Below are positions 1-6,976 of a stretch of DNA of 10,081 nucleotides, one piece after another (the stretch's first letter is position 1; each line of letters starts with the position of its first letter). The notes under the pieces were generated by a model, which saw nothing but the letters and a program-made list of their open reading frames with translations, was not told the origin of the DNA and ran no database searches. The DNA lies in the NCBI GenBank assembly GCA_036338025.1, contig JAYZDB010000306.1, positions 1 through 10,081 on the forward strand, in the 5' to 3' direction. The position numbers and the translations under genes were made by a program. This DNA is from JAYZDB01 sp036338025 (lineage in GTDB: Bacteria; Planctomycetota; UBA1135; UBA2386).

Positions 1-477
1 GTCCATGCCCTTGCGCTCCCGCATCTCGAATACCGCGCGCTGTTCTGGGTTGATAGCCTGCAGGGCGATGTCGATTCGGTGGCCGATGTCCTTGCTGTTG
101 GCGATCTGGTCGGGCGGCAGGGAACTCTCGTCGTGAATGGCGAGGGGCCCTTCGTCATTCAGAGTCGATGACATGCTGAACATCGGGAGCTGCTTCTTTT
201 TCAGGATGTCCAGACAGTGATTACGGGTGAATGTGAGCGCCCAGGTGCTGAACTTCACGCCGCGTTCGACATCGAAGCGCTGCAGGGCCCGGAAGATCTT
301 CAGGAACACCTCCTGGGCAATATCCTCCATCTGTCCGCGGTGCTTCGGGCCGAGGAGCCGGAAGATGAAGCCCATCATGGGGCGGTGCATCTTCTCGATG
401 ATCTCTCGGGCGGCGTCGGGGTCGTCAGCTTGTGCTCGCTGTACGACCTTGTTGTCTATGAGGTTGCGGGTATCCAT
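1..477 (-). CDS. ECF-type RNA polymerase sigma factor (partial, C-terminus outside window)
   Basis: This is the N-terminal 159 residues of a sigma-70 family factor of the extracytoplasmic function (ECF) type, which directs RNA polymerase to a specialised promoter set. Region 2 is clear: an acidic/helical start (residues 18-42), the core-binding and -10 recognition stretch EDIAQEVFLKIFRAL (51-65), RFD (67-69), then FSTWALTFTRNHCLDILKKK (76-95), matching the conserved FxxWLxxIarNxxxDxxRk pattern. A variable linker (about 97-128) leads into the start of region 4 (130-159: ALQAINPEQRAVFEMRE), and the helix-turn-helix itself lies beyond the left edge. The ATG at 477-475 is preceded by AGGA (490-487) with 9 nt spacing, which supports this start. 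The gene is divergent from the amidohydrolase gene. No anti-sigma factor is visible because the downstream side is cut. The family call is firm; the ECF subgroup and regulon are unknown. Confidence 0.93.
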   Translation of the reverse strand, partial: MDTRNLIDNKVVQRAQADDPDAAREIIEKMHRPMMGFIFRLLGPKHRGQMEDIAQEVFLKIFRALQRFDVERGVKFSTWALTFTRNHCLDILKKKQLPMFSMSSTLNDEGPLAIHDESSLPPDQIANSKDIGHRIDIALQAINPEQRAVFEMRERKGMD

Positions 478-631
478 TGCCGGGTGTCCTGTAGAGTGGC
501 CGGGAACCGGTCTCGACCTTCGTCACTTCTTCCAACGCTTGACCGGGCGGTTTTTTGGCCCTTCGTTCCAGAATATGGCAATTTCTTTTTCGCGCCCACA
601 GCACAAGCCGGATAGATGACGCAAGACCATT

Positions 632-660
632 ATTATAAATGACTTATGTCTTTATGCCTC
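632..660 (-). promoter_or_regulatory. Candidate sigma-70-like promoter for the ECF sigma gene
   Basis: On the minus strand a perfect TATAAT (637-632) lies 17 bp downstream of GAGGCA (660-655), a 3-of-6 match to TTGACA. The box sits in an AT-rich island (about 628-656) that stands out in this GC-rich sequence, inside the 258-bp divergent spacer. Transcription from here would give the sigma gene a leader of roughly 150 nt. The same island also reads TATAAA and similar on the plus strand, so it could serve the rightward gene as well. The -10 is seen directly; function is inference. Confidence 0.38.
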
Positions 661-668
661 CCCTGGTA

Positions 669-689
669 GTGGCCGGCTGTGGCGGCCAC
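669..689. repeat. GC-rich inverted repeat in the divergent spacer
   Basis: GTGGCCG (669-675) and CGGCCAC (683-689) form a perfect 7-bp stem around a 7-nt loop. No T tract follows on either strand, so it is not a simple terminator. It lies just upstream (minus-strand sense) of the AT-rich promoter island and between the two divergent genes, so an operator role is possible. A 7-bp repeat at this distance can also arise by chance in GC-rich DNA. Confidence 0.25.
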
Positions 690-719
690 CACGGGTCTTG
701 AATCCTGGACCGGCTGAGC

Positions 720-734
720 GGACCTTGGCGGTCC
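720..734 (+). promoter_or_regulatory. Small hairpin abutting the TTG start codon
   Basis: GGACC (720-724) and GGTCC (730-734) form a 5-bp stem with a 5-nt loop, ending one base before the TTG start at 736. It occupies the position where a ribosome-binding site would be expected, and no purine-rich Shine-Dalgarno is seen there. It could limit initiation on this gene. It is short, so chance is a fair alternative. Confidence 0.22.
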
Positions 735-735
735 T

Positions 736-1473
736 TTGAGATCCGACCAGATCGTTGTTTCCGTCGAGCACGCGAGCGCGCGGGTTCCAGCCCGGCTGGA
801 GGGCCTCGGCTTGCCCGATTCCTGGCTACAGACCCATCACGGGTGGGATCCGGGCGCAGCCTTGGTCGGTCGCTTTCTGGCCCGGCGGTTTGGTGTTCCC
901 CTGCACCTGGGTCGATGGTCACGCCTGGTGGCGGATCTGAATCGCAGTTCGTTCCACCCTCGCGTTGTTCCCAAGACCACCGGCACCCGGTCGATTCCAG
1001 CGAATCAGGATCTGTCCAGCGCGGCTCGGCAGCAGCGCCTCGCGGGATATTGGCTGCCATACCGCACCGCCGTGGAAGCGGACTTGGACCGGGTGGTCGC
1101 CCGTCATGGGCGGGTCTTGCACATCAGCGTCCACTCCTTCGCACCGCGCTTACGGGACCAGGTGCGCAGCAATCACTTCGGCCTGCTCTACGGACCTTCT
1201 CGCAAGCTCGAGCGGGCAATGGCGGACCGGTGGGGCGGGTTGCTCTCAGAGGCGGGGTTCCGGGTTCGACGGAACTACCCGTATTCGGGCCTCGAAGATG
1301 GCTTCTGCATGCGGATGCGCGCAGAACGTCCGCCACGGACCTACCTCGGCATGGAGATCGAAATGAACCAGCGCTGGGTCCGCCGGCCGGCAGGCGCTCG
1401 GCGGTTTGCCGAGGCTCTGGCGGCTGTGCTTGGCAGTGAGTGTCAGGATTGCGGTGGGGTATCCCGCGCCTGA
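736..1473 (+). CDS. N-formylglutamate amidohydrolase family protein
   Basis: A 245-residue protein of the N-formylglutamate amidohydrolase (FGase) family, metal-dependent hydrolases whose type member cleaves N-formyl-L-glutamate to glutamate and formate at the end of one histidine-degradation route. Visible family motifs in order: EHAS (11-14), HHGWDPGA (34-41), SRLVADLNR (62-70), HSFAP (133-137), NYPYSG (180-185) and EIEMNQ (207-212). The His and Glu residues in these motifs are the likely metal and catalytic ligands. The length fits the family (about 240-290). There is no signal peptide, so it is cytoplasmic. The start is TTG at 736: an in-frame TGA at 715-717 closes the frame upstream and EHAS must be retained, but no good Shine-Dalgarno precedes it. 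No other hut genes are in view, so histidine catabolism is not proven; many family members act on other N-acyl amino acids or are uncharacterised. Confidence 0.85.
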   Translation: MRSDQIVVSVEHASARVPARLEGLGLPDSWLQTHHGWDPGAALVGRFLARRFGVPLHLGRWSRLVADLNRSSFHPRVVPKTTGTRSIPANQDLSSAARQQRLAGYWLPYRTAVEADLDRVVARHGRVLHISVHSFAPRLRDQVRSNHFGLLYGPSRKLERAMADRWGGLLSEAGFRVRRNYPYSGLEDGFCMRMRAERPPRTYLGMEIEMNQRWVRRPAGARRFAEALAAVLGSECQDCGGVSRA

Positions 1474-1654
1474 CCGGTCCAGGCTGACCTGTGCTTGCCT
1501 AGATCGCCGCCCGGAGGAAGCGTGTACCGGGGGGTGTGGGAAAAGATGGAATCGAGGCTCTTGCCTGGGGGACTGAACTGCCGATATCACGGGCCGACTG
1601 GCCGCCTTTCAATATGAAGCCGGATCGGCTATTGATTCCGCGTTCGGTGTAGCT

Positions 1655-1674
1655 ACGGTCCGTGGCCGTTTTTT
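1655..1674 (+). terminator. Candidate intrinsic terminator or leader attenuator upstream of fusA
   Basis: A stem of six pairs (ACGGTC 1655-1660 with GGCCGT 1664-1669, one G-T wobble) closes a 3-nt loop and runs into a T tract (1669-1674). It is the only hairpin-plus-T-tract in the 270-bp spacer between the amidohydrolase stop (1473) and the fusA start (1744). It could end the amidohydrolase transcript about 180 nt past its stop, or act as an attenuator in a fusA leader if the fusA promoter lies upstream. The stem is short, so confidence is modest. Confidence 0.33.
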
Positions 1675-1743
1675 GGGGACCAGGGACGAATTCTGCTCCG
1701 AAAACCGGGCTGTGCGCGCTACGCGACCAACCAATGAAGATCC

Positions 1744-3855
1744 ATGACCACCAAGACCACAGCCGAGCAGACCGCGGCGGACAAGAAGCAGTCCAAGGAC
1801 GATCACGTCGTCCGACATACGCGCAACATCGGCATCATTGCCCACATCGATGCCGGCAAGACCACGGTAAGTGAGCGGATCCTGTTCATCACCGGCCGGA
1901 GCCACAAGGTAGGTGAGGTCCACGATGGTGAGGCGACCATGGACTACCTGGAGGAGGAGCGACAACGGGGCATCACGATCACGTCTGCCGCCACGACCTG
2001 CTCCTGGAATGATCACGAGATCAGCATCATCGATACCCCGGGTCATGTCGATTTCACCGCCGAGGTCGAGCGTTCCCTGCGGGTCCTGGATGGCGCGATA
2101 GGCGTGTTCTGTGCCGTCGCTGGTGTGCAACCCCAGTCGGAAACCGTCTGGCGCCAGGCTAACCGGTACAACGTTCCTCGCATCGCTCTCGTCAACAAGA
2201 TGGATCGGACAGGGGCCAACTTTGATCACGCCGTCGAGACCATGGTGGCCCGCTTGCGGGCCAACCCGGTGCCGATCCAGATGCCGATCGGAGCTGAGCG
2301 CGAGTTCAAGGGTGTGGTGGATCTAGTCGAGATGAAGGCCTTCACCTGGGACGAGGACGCACGCGATTTGACTGTCGGCGATATCCCGAAGGAACTTCTG
2401 ACAGAGGCCAAGCGGCGTCGCGACGTGATGGTGGAGGCGGTGGCGGAATTTCACGATCCGGTACTTGAGAAGTTTGTCGAAGGTGAGGAGGTTCCGGCGG
2501 ACGAAGTCAAGCAGGCGATTCGAGCCGGGTGTCTTAGCCTGAGCATCACCCCCGTCCTCGCCGGCTCGGCGTTCAAGGACAAGGGTGTGCAGAATACTCT
2601 GGACGCGGTTATCGATTATCTGCCGTCGCCATATGACGTGCCCACAATCATCGGTACGAACCCCGACAGTGGGGATCCGGTAGAGCGTCCGCTCCGATCC
2701 AGCGAATCGACGGGTGCTCTGGTATTCAAGACGATCAGTGACCCGAACGGAGATCTGACCTTCGTGCGTATCTACAGCGGTCAGATCAAGCAGGGTCAGA
2801 AGTACTACAACTCCCGCCGTGGGCGCGAGGAACGCGTCGGGCGTCTGTTGCTGATGCACGCAGACCAACGGGAAGCCGTGGAGGTCGCCAAGGCCGGTCA
2901 AATCGTCGCGATCGTTGGTTTCCGCGAAGCGATTACCGGCGACACGATCTGTCAGAAGAACGCCCCGATCGCCTATGAGTCGATGGAGTTCCCTGACACC
3001 GTGATCTCGATGTCGATCGAACCGAAGAAGTCAGCCGATCGTGACAAGCTATCGACTGTGATCGGTAAGTTGGTGCGAGAAGATCCGACATTCAAGGCGC
3101 ACACCGAGGACCAGACCGGTCAGGTCGTGATCAGTGGCATGGGAGAGTTGCACCTTGAGGTGGTTTGCAACCGGATTGCCCGTGAGTTCAAAGTTGACGT
3201 CAACGTTGGCAAGCCGAAGGTGACGTTCCGCCAGACCATCAAGTCCGCCAAGGATATCGAGTCGCGCCACATCAAGCAGTCGGGCGGCTCGGGACAGTAT
3301 GCGGTCGCCAAGGTCAAGTTCGAGCAGGATGACGAGATCGATACTCTCGAGTTCGAGGACACGATTACCGGCGGGAGAATCCCGCAGGAGTACATCGGTC
3401 CGTTTGAGCAAGGCTTGCGAAACGCTCTGGCGTCTGGCGGCCGCTCCGGCTACCCGTACGTCAAGATCCGGGCGACTCTCTACGACGGCAAGACCCACGA
3501 CGTCGACTCTAGCAACATGGCATTTGAGTCTTGCGGCGCACTTGCGATGCGTCTGCTGGTCGAAGGCAACACGCAGTTGCTCGAACCGATCATGAAGATC
3601 GAAGTGGAGGCGCCTGAGCAATACACCGGTGATGTGATCGGTGACTTGAGTTCGCGCCGAGGGATGGTGGAGGACATGGTGAACAAGCCCGACGGCATTA
3701 CCTCCGTCAAGGGCAAGGTCCCGCTGTTCGAGATGTTCCAGTACTCGACTACCTTGCGGTCCGTGACCCAGGGTCGAGGCCACTACACGATGGAACCCGA
3801 TTCCTACGCTGCGGTACCGGCGAACCTGTCCGAGAAGTTGTTGGGCGACGACTAG
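1744..3855 (+). CDS. fusA: Translation elongation factor G
   Basis: A complete 703-residue EF-G, the GTPase that drives tRNA-mRNA translocation and, with RRF, ribosome recycling. All G motifs are intact: G1 AHIDAGKT (33-40), G2 RGIT (75-78), G3 DTPGH (97-101, His101 catalytic), G4 NKMD (151-154), G5 GSAF (274-277). Domain II spans about 310-410. Domain III contains SGMGELHLE (464-472). Domain IV has SGGSGQY (513-519) and the tip loop HDVDSS (585-590), retaining the His at the translocation tip. Domain V begins near TGDVIGDLSSRRG (628-640). The start is forced: a TGA at 1735-1737 closes the frame nine bases upstream and no other start codon precedes the P-loop. This gives a hydrophilic N-terminal extension of about 16 residues relative to E. 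coli EF-G. The Shine-Dalgarno is weak (GAAGA, 1736-1740). The gene is not next to rpsL, rpsG or tuf, so it may be a dispersed or second copy. Confidence 0.97.
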   Translation: MTTKTTAEQTAADKKQSKDDHVVRHTRNIGIIAHIDAGKTTVSERILFITGRSHKVGEVHDGEATMDYLEEERQRGITITSAATTCSWNDHEISIIDTPGHVDFTAEVERSLRVLDGAIGVFCAVAGVQPQSETVWRQANRYNVPRIALVNKMDRTGANFDHAVETMVARLRANPVPIQMPIGAEREFKGVVDLVEMKAFTWDEDARDLTVGDIPKELLTEAKRRRDVMVEAVAEFHDPVLEKFVEGEEVPADEVKQAIRAGCLSLSITPVLAGSAFKDKGVQNTLDAVIDYLPSPYDVPTIIGTNPDSGDPVERPLRSSESTGALVFKTISDPNGDLTFVRIYSGQIKQGQKYYNSRRGREERVGRLLLMHADQREAVEVAKAGQIVAIVGFREAITGDTICQKNAPIAYESMEFPDTVISMSIEPKKSADRDKLSTVIGKLVREDPTFKAHTEDQTGQVVISGMGELHLEVVCNRIAREFKVDVNVGKPKVTFRQTIKSAKDIESRHIKQSGGSGQYAVAKVKFEQDDEIDTLEFEDTITGGRIPQEYIGPFEQGLRNALASGGRSGYPYVKIRATLYDGKTHDVDSSNMAFESCGALAMRLLVEGNTQLLEPIMKIEVEAPEQYTGDVIGDLSSRRGMVEDMVNKPDGITSVKGKVPLFEMFQYSTTLRSVTQGRGHYTMEPDSYAAVPANLSEKLLGDD

Positions 3856-6036
3856 CTAGAGTTTCTCCCGCATGAAGCGCTGGCTCAACATCATGTAGTG
3901 CCTGCGGACGCTGGGAGAAAAACCGTGGCGTGATCTGGCGTAGGGCATGAATTCGAAGTTCATCTTGCCAGCTTTCTGCAGTGCGTAGACTAGCTGTATC
4001 GCGTTTTGCAGGTGGACGTTGTCGTCCATGGTGCCGTGAGTGATCAGGAGTTGTCCCTTGAGGTTCTTGGCTGCCTTTACTACTGACGAGATGTCGTAGC
4101 CTGCTGGGTTGTTTTGCGGTGTCTGCATGTACCGCTCGGTGTAGATCGTGTCGTAGAGACGCCAGTCGTAGACGCCTGATCCAGCGACACCGCACTTGAT
4201 CTTGTCGCTGTGAGTCATGGCATATGCAGTCATGAACCCGCCGTAGCTGAACCCGGACATCCCTACTCGTGAGGCGTCGGCCCAGGCATTGTCGCAGAGC
4301 CAGTCGATCGCATCTTCAATGTCCTTGAGCTCTTGAACTCCAAACTGCTTGTAGCAGGCCTTGGTGGCGTGCATGCCAGCTTTGGTGGCGGAGCGGACGT
4401 TGACCTGGAATTGGATGAGTGGGCTGGGTGGCCGTGAGGCGCCCCGAAATCTGTCAGACACCGTAGGGGCAGCCGGACCGGAGTAGGTATTGATCCAGAC
4501 CGGGTACTTCTGTTTCGGGTCAAAGTCCTTCGGGAGGGTGTAGGTGACGTCGAGGAGGAAGCCGTCGCGGGCTTTAATCTGGTGCCACTGGGGTAGACCA
4601 CTGGTGTTTGGTGTGTCGGCAGACCAGGTCTTGGTGATGTCCTTGCCTTCAACCGAGCGTAGCCACTGTTCTCCCGCGTTGGCGAGATGGTTGAACGTGT
4701 CGATCACCATTGTGCCGGCTTTGTTGAAACTGACCGAGTGGTGGCCGCGGCCCTTTGTCACACACTTCTGCGATTTCCCGTCCAGGGACACCACGTAGGC
4801 GTGGCGTCCGATGGAGTAGTTCTTCGTGTTGCCGTAGAACGCCAATGAGTTCCTCGGCTCATCGATGCGGATGATCTCTTGCGCAGACCACGGACCCTTT
4901 GACAGGGCTGTCCCGACGCCATCCACCCTGTATCGGTAGTAGTGACGATAGCCAGTGCGGTCGCTCTCCCAGATGAACGAACCGTCCTTCAACCACTTTG
5001 GCATCGGTAGGCGTTCGATCCAACTGTCGTCAGAATGCTCGCGGATCACTGTGCGCGATTTCCCAGTCGCTGGGTCAGCGAAGTTCAGATCGAGCCAGGT
5101 CTGTTCGCGGTCCTGCACCATGTAGACGACCTGCTTGCCTTTGGGACTCCAGCCAACGCGCACGATCAGGATCTCGTCCTTCTTGGAGTACTTGGACAGG
5201 TCCACGGCGACTACCTTCCCGTTGGAGGCGGCGGCGACGTGCAGTGTGGCGCGGGGGTTGATCCGTCCCGACTTCGGGTATTTGATGTCCTCGACTACGA
5301 GTTGGTCGTCGATGTGGTCGATGACGCGAAACGTGTCGACGCCTTTCTCGTCGATGCGCATGTAGGCGAGGTAGCCGCCAGCCGGTGACCACCAGTTGGC
5401 TTTGAATTCGCCACGACCGTAGACCTCCTCCTGGTAGACCCAGTCGAGTTCGCCGTTGAAGGTGTCGACGCCGCCATCCGTAGTGATGCGTCGCGGCTTG
5501 CCATCTTTCGTCCCGACGATGTAGATGTCGTTGTCCAGGATGTAGGACAGTGCAGAGCCGTCGGGTGCCATGCCGAAGTGTCGGGTCTCGCCGAGGCCGG
5601 CGACAACTTCCCGTATCTTGCTGCCAGTGCGTTGAACCCAGAGCCTACCGTCCAGGATGATGGCCGAGGTCTTCTTGTCCCCAGAGGTCCTGCTGCCTTG
5701 TTTTGGGGTGGCCGTTCGGGGGATGGTGGTGCGCACCCGCACCGCTCGCAGGTCTCGCGTGGTGGTTTTCTTGACGCGTTCGATCGACAAGGCGTCTGCG
5801 AAGTCCGCTGCAGAGGAGTCGGGCTTCGGTTTGCTCCTGCGGGCCGGGACGGCTTTGACTTTGGTCCACGTGTTGGCGGACCGCCAGGTGTCATTCAACA
5901 CCACGTGCTTGCCGTCGTGAGCCCATCGAGCACCAGGATTCTGGCTTTGTTTGCCACGCCGACCTTGAGCCTCGGCGACGGTCAGCAGTGCGGGGATCAG
6001 GGCGAGAAGGAGATGGGGAACGAACTGGTTGCTCAC
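3856..6036 (-). CDS. Secreted dipeptidyl peptidase IV family serine protease (S9)
   Basis: A 726-residue S9-family prolyl dipeptidyl peptidase that removes N-terminal dipeptides, typically X-Pro, from peptides outside the cytoplasm. The signal peptide covers residues 1-23, with cleavage expected after AEA before Gln24. The beta-propeller domain (about 120-480) includes DWVYQEEVYG (198-207), whose Glu203-Glu204 pair matches the N-terminus-anchoring double Glu of DPP IV. The alpha/beta-hydrolase domain (about 500-726) has nucleophile Ser597 in GFSYGG, acid Asp671 in HGTMDDNVH, and His704 in SRHGF; Asn673 matches the substrate-binding Asn of DPP IV. The GTG start at 6036 is chosen because GGAG (6047-6044) lies 7 nt upstream and a signal peptide follows at once. 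The frame stays open to 6402, but that stretch overlaps the regulator gene and looks non-coding. Residues 60-125 form a Lys/Arg/Thr-rich segment. The stop abuts the fusA stop. Confidence 0.93.
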   Translation of the reverse strand: MSNQFVPHLLLALIPALLTVAEAQGRRGKQSQNPGARWAHDGKHVVLNDTWRSANTWTKVKAVPARRSKPKPDSSAADFADALSIERVKKTTTRDLRAVRVRTTIPRTATPKQGSRTSGDKKTSAIILDGRLWVQRTGSKIREVVAGLGETRHFGMAPDGSALSYILDNDIYIVGTKDGKPRRITTDGGVDTFNGELDWVYQEEVYGRGEFKANWWSPAGGYLAYMRIDEKGVDTFRVIDHIDDQLVVEDIKYPKSGRINPRATLHVAAASNGKVVAVDLSKYSKKDEILIVRVGWSPKGKQVVYMVQDREQTWLDLNFADPATGKSRTVIREHSDDSWIERLPMPKWLKDGSFIWESDRTGYRHYYRYRVDGVGTALSKGPWSAQEIIRIDEPRNSLAFYGNTKNYSIGRHAYVVSLDGKSQKCVTKGRGHHSVSFNKAGTMVIDTFNHLANAGEQWLRSVEGKDITKTWSADTPNTSGLPQWHQIKARDGFLLDVTYTLPKDFDPKQKYPVWINTYSGPAAPTVSDRFRGASRPPSPLIQFQVNVRSATKAGMHATKACYKQFGVQELKDIEDAIDWLCDNAWADASRVGMSGFSYGGFMTAYAMTHSDKIKCGVAGSGVYDWRLYDTIYTERYMQTPQNNPAGYDISSVVKAAKNLKGQLLITHGTMDDNVHLQNAIQLVYALQKAGKMNFEFMPYARSRHGFSPSVRRHYMMLSQRFMREKL

Positions 6037-6075
6037 GGTTGGGCTCCGTAGGGAGATGTGCGATTCGGGGGGGTG

Positions 6076-6103
6076 AAGATAGACATTGTCCACTTGGGAA
6101 CAA
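6076..6103 (-). promoter_or_regulatory. Candidate promoter with overlapping palindrome upstream of the peptidase gene
   Basis: On the minus strand TTGTTC (6103-6098) and TATCTT (6081-6076) are spaced by 16 bp and lie about 40 bp upstream of the peptidase GTG. The -35-like box is one arm of an imperfect 18-bp palindrome, TTGTCC-N6-GAACAA (6086-6103, five of six positions matched). A regulator bound here would occlude the promoter. The adjacent GntR-type gene is the obvious candidate, but nothing in the sequence proves it. Both boxes are only partial matches to consensus. Confidence 0.27.
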
Positions 6104-6197
6104 CCCGATCCTCTGGTATGCGGCGGCGAATCCTCAGGCTGGTGCGTCGCATCCTCGTGCTGTCGGTGGGCTTGCCGCCAGCCACCCAGTGCGACGA

Positions 6198-6902
6198 TCA
6201 ATCCAGGCGCAGAGTGTTCCGGAAGCCGTGCTGGATCATCGCTGCGGTCTGGCGTCTGGCAGATTCGGCGTCCCCTGCGCGCAGGGATTCCACCAGCGCC
6301 GTGTGGGTCTTGGCGACTTGCGACACCAACTCCGGAGTGAGCAGCGCGGGTTGTTGCAGGTGCCGTTTGAAGATGCTGCTCAAGACGAGGTAGTCCTCGC
6401 ACACTTGCGCCAACAGGTCATTGCGAGCGGCTTCGATGACGATGCGATGAAACCGCTTCTCCGATTCGATCCACTGTCGGCGGCTTTCCTTGTCGTCGAG
6501 GGATGTATCTGGTTGCGATTGCAGTCGGTTTGCGAGTTGCTGCCAATTTTCACAGATCGTCGTGAGTTCGGCGAGTTCGTTGGCCTGGATGTTGGTTGCT
6601 GCGATGTAAGCGGCCTGCGATTCGAGGGCTTCACGAAGACCGTAGAGTTCGACAATCTCCTTTTGGTTGGGCTGTCGAACCGAGGATCCCGATCCCGGTA
6701 CGTGGTCGATCAGACCTTGGGTAGAGAGACGGCCGAGAGCCTCTCGAACCGGGTTCAAGCTCGAGCCGATTTCCTTCGCGATTGTGCGAGTGACGAGTCT
6801 TGTGCCAGGAGGGTAATCACCATTCTCGAGTTTGAGGCGCACGTAGTCGTAGGCGCGTTGGGATGCCGTGTTGGATTCGAGGGAGGTTGCTTGCATGGCC
6901 AT
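6198..6902 (-). CDS. GntR family (FadR/FCD subfamily) transcriptional regulator
   Basis: A 234-residue DNA-binding regulator. The N-terminal winged helix-turn-helix (about 13-76) has the GntR pattern: ASQRAYDYVRLKLENGDYPPGTRL (13-36), IAKEIGSSLNPVREALGRL (41-59, Arg53 in the recognition helix), and the wing GLIDHVPGSGSSV (63-75). The C-terminal all-helical FCD ligand domain (about 83-228) carries the usual metal-site positions: Glu148 (normally Asp), His152, His200 and His225. Such proteins usually bind a small carboxylate effector and often repress a neighbouring catabolic gene. The ATG at 6902 is the longest start, but the ATG at 6896 sits 8 nt from GGGA (6908-6905) and may be the real one (232 residues). 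The gene lies 161 bp upstream of the peptidase gene in the same direction, so co-regulation or control of the peptidase is plausible. Effector and operator are unknown. Confidence 0.93.
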   Translation of the reverse strand: MAMQATSLESNTASQRAYDYVRLKLENGDYPPGTRLVTRTIAKEIGSSLNPVREALGRLSTQGLIDHVPGSGSSVRQPNQKEIVELYGLREALESQAAYIAATNIQANELAELTTICENWQQLANRLQSQPDTSLDDKESRRQWIESEKRFHRIVIEAARNDLLAQVCEDYLVLSSIFKRHLQQPALLTPELVSQVAKTHTALVESLRAGDAESARRQTAAMIQHGFRNTLRLD

Positions 6903-6976
6903 TTTCCCAGACTAGCGTGCCCGACAACTCTGTGCTACGTGACCAGGGGCCGAAGGCTTGCCGGTACCGTGACTCC

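Noticed and set aside
545..569. GGAAC box (569-565, minus strand) followed by an A-run, considered as an ECF autoregulatory promoter
   Set aside because: No ECF-type -10 (TCTGA, TCAAA or CGTC) occurs at the usual 16-18 nt spacing; the nearest GTC/TCAA is too far downstream.
217..619. Two overlapping plus-strand open frames of about 130 codons near the left edge
   Set aside because: They mirror the ECF sigma coding region on the minus strand, which has unmistakable region 2 motifs.
1590..1604. CGGGCC/GGCCG hairpin considered as a terminator for the amidohydrolase gene
   Set aside because: The stem is bulged and is followed by CCTTTC rather than a T tract; the structure at 1655-1674 is a better candidate.
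1662..1874. Short plus-strand open frame starting in the fusA leader and containing an ATG at 1734
   Set aside because: It runs out of frame through the start of fusA, and its sequence is the frame-shifted image of the EF-G N-terminus with no features of its own.
3049..3783. A 244-codon open frame antisense to fusA
   Set aside because: It lies wholly inside conserved EF-G sequence and has no motif of its own. The same holds for the antisense frame at 1609-2229.
3862..3920. 8-bp inverted repeat TTTCTCCC / GGGAGAAA at the 3' end of the peptidase gene, considered as a bidirectional terminator
   Set aside because: The arms are 43 nt apart, lie in coding sequence and lack a T tract on either strand. 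Several 8-bp repeats at this range are expected by chance in 10 kb.
6037..6402. Upstream in-frame extension of the peptidase gene by 122 codons
   Set aside because: It overlaps the regulator gene, has non-protein-like Arg/His/Pro-rich composition, and would bury the signal peptide. The GTG at 6036 has a GGAG site at proper spacing.
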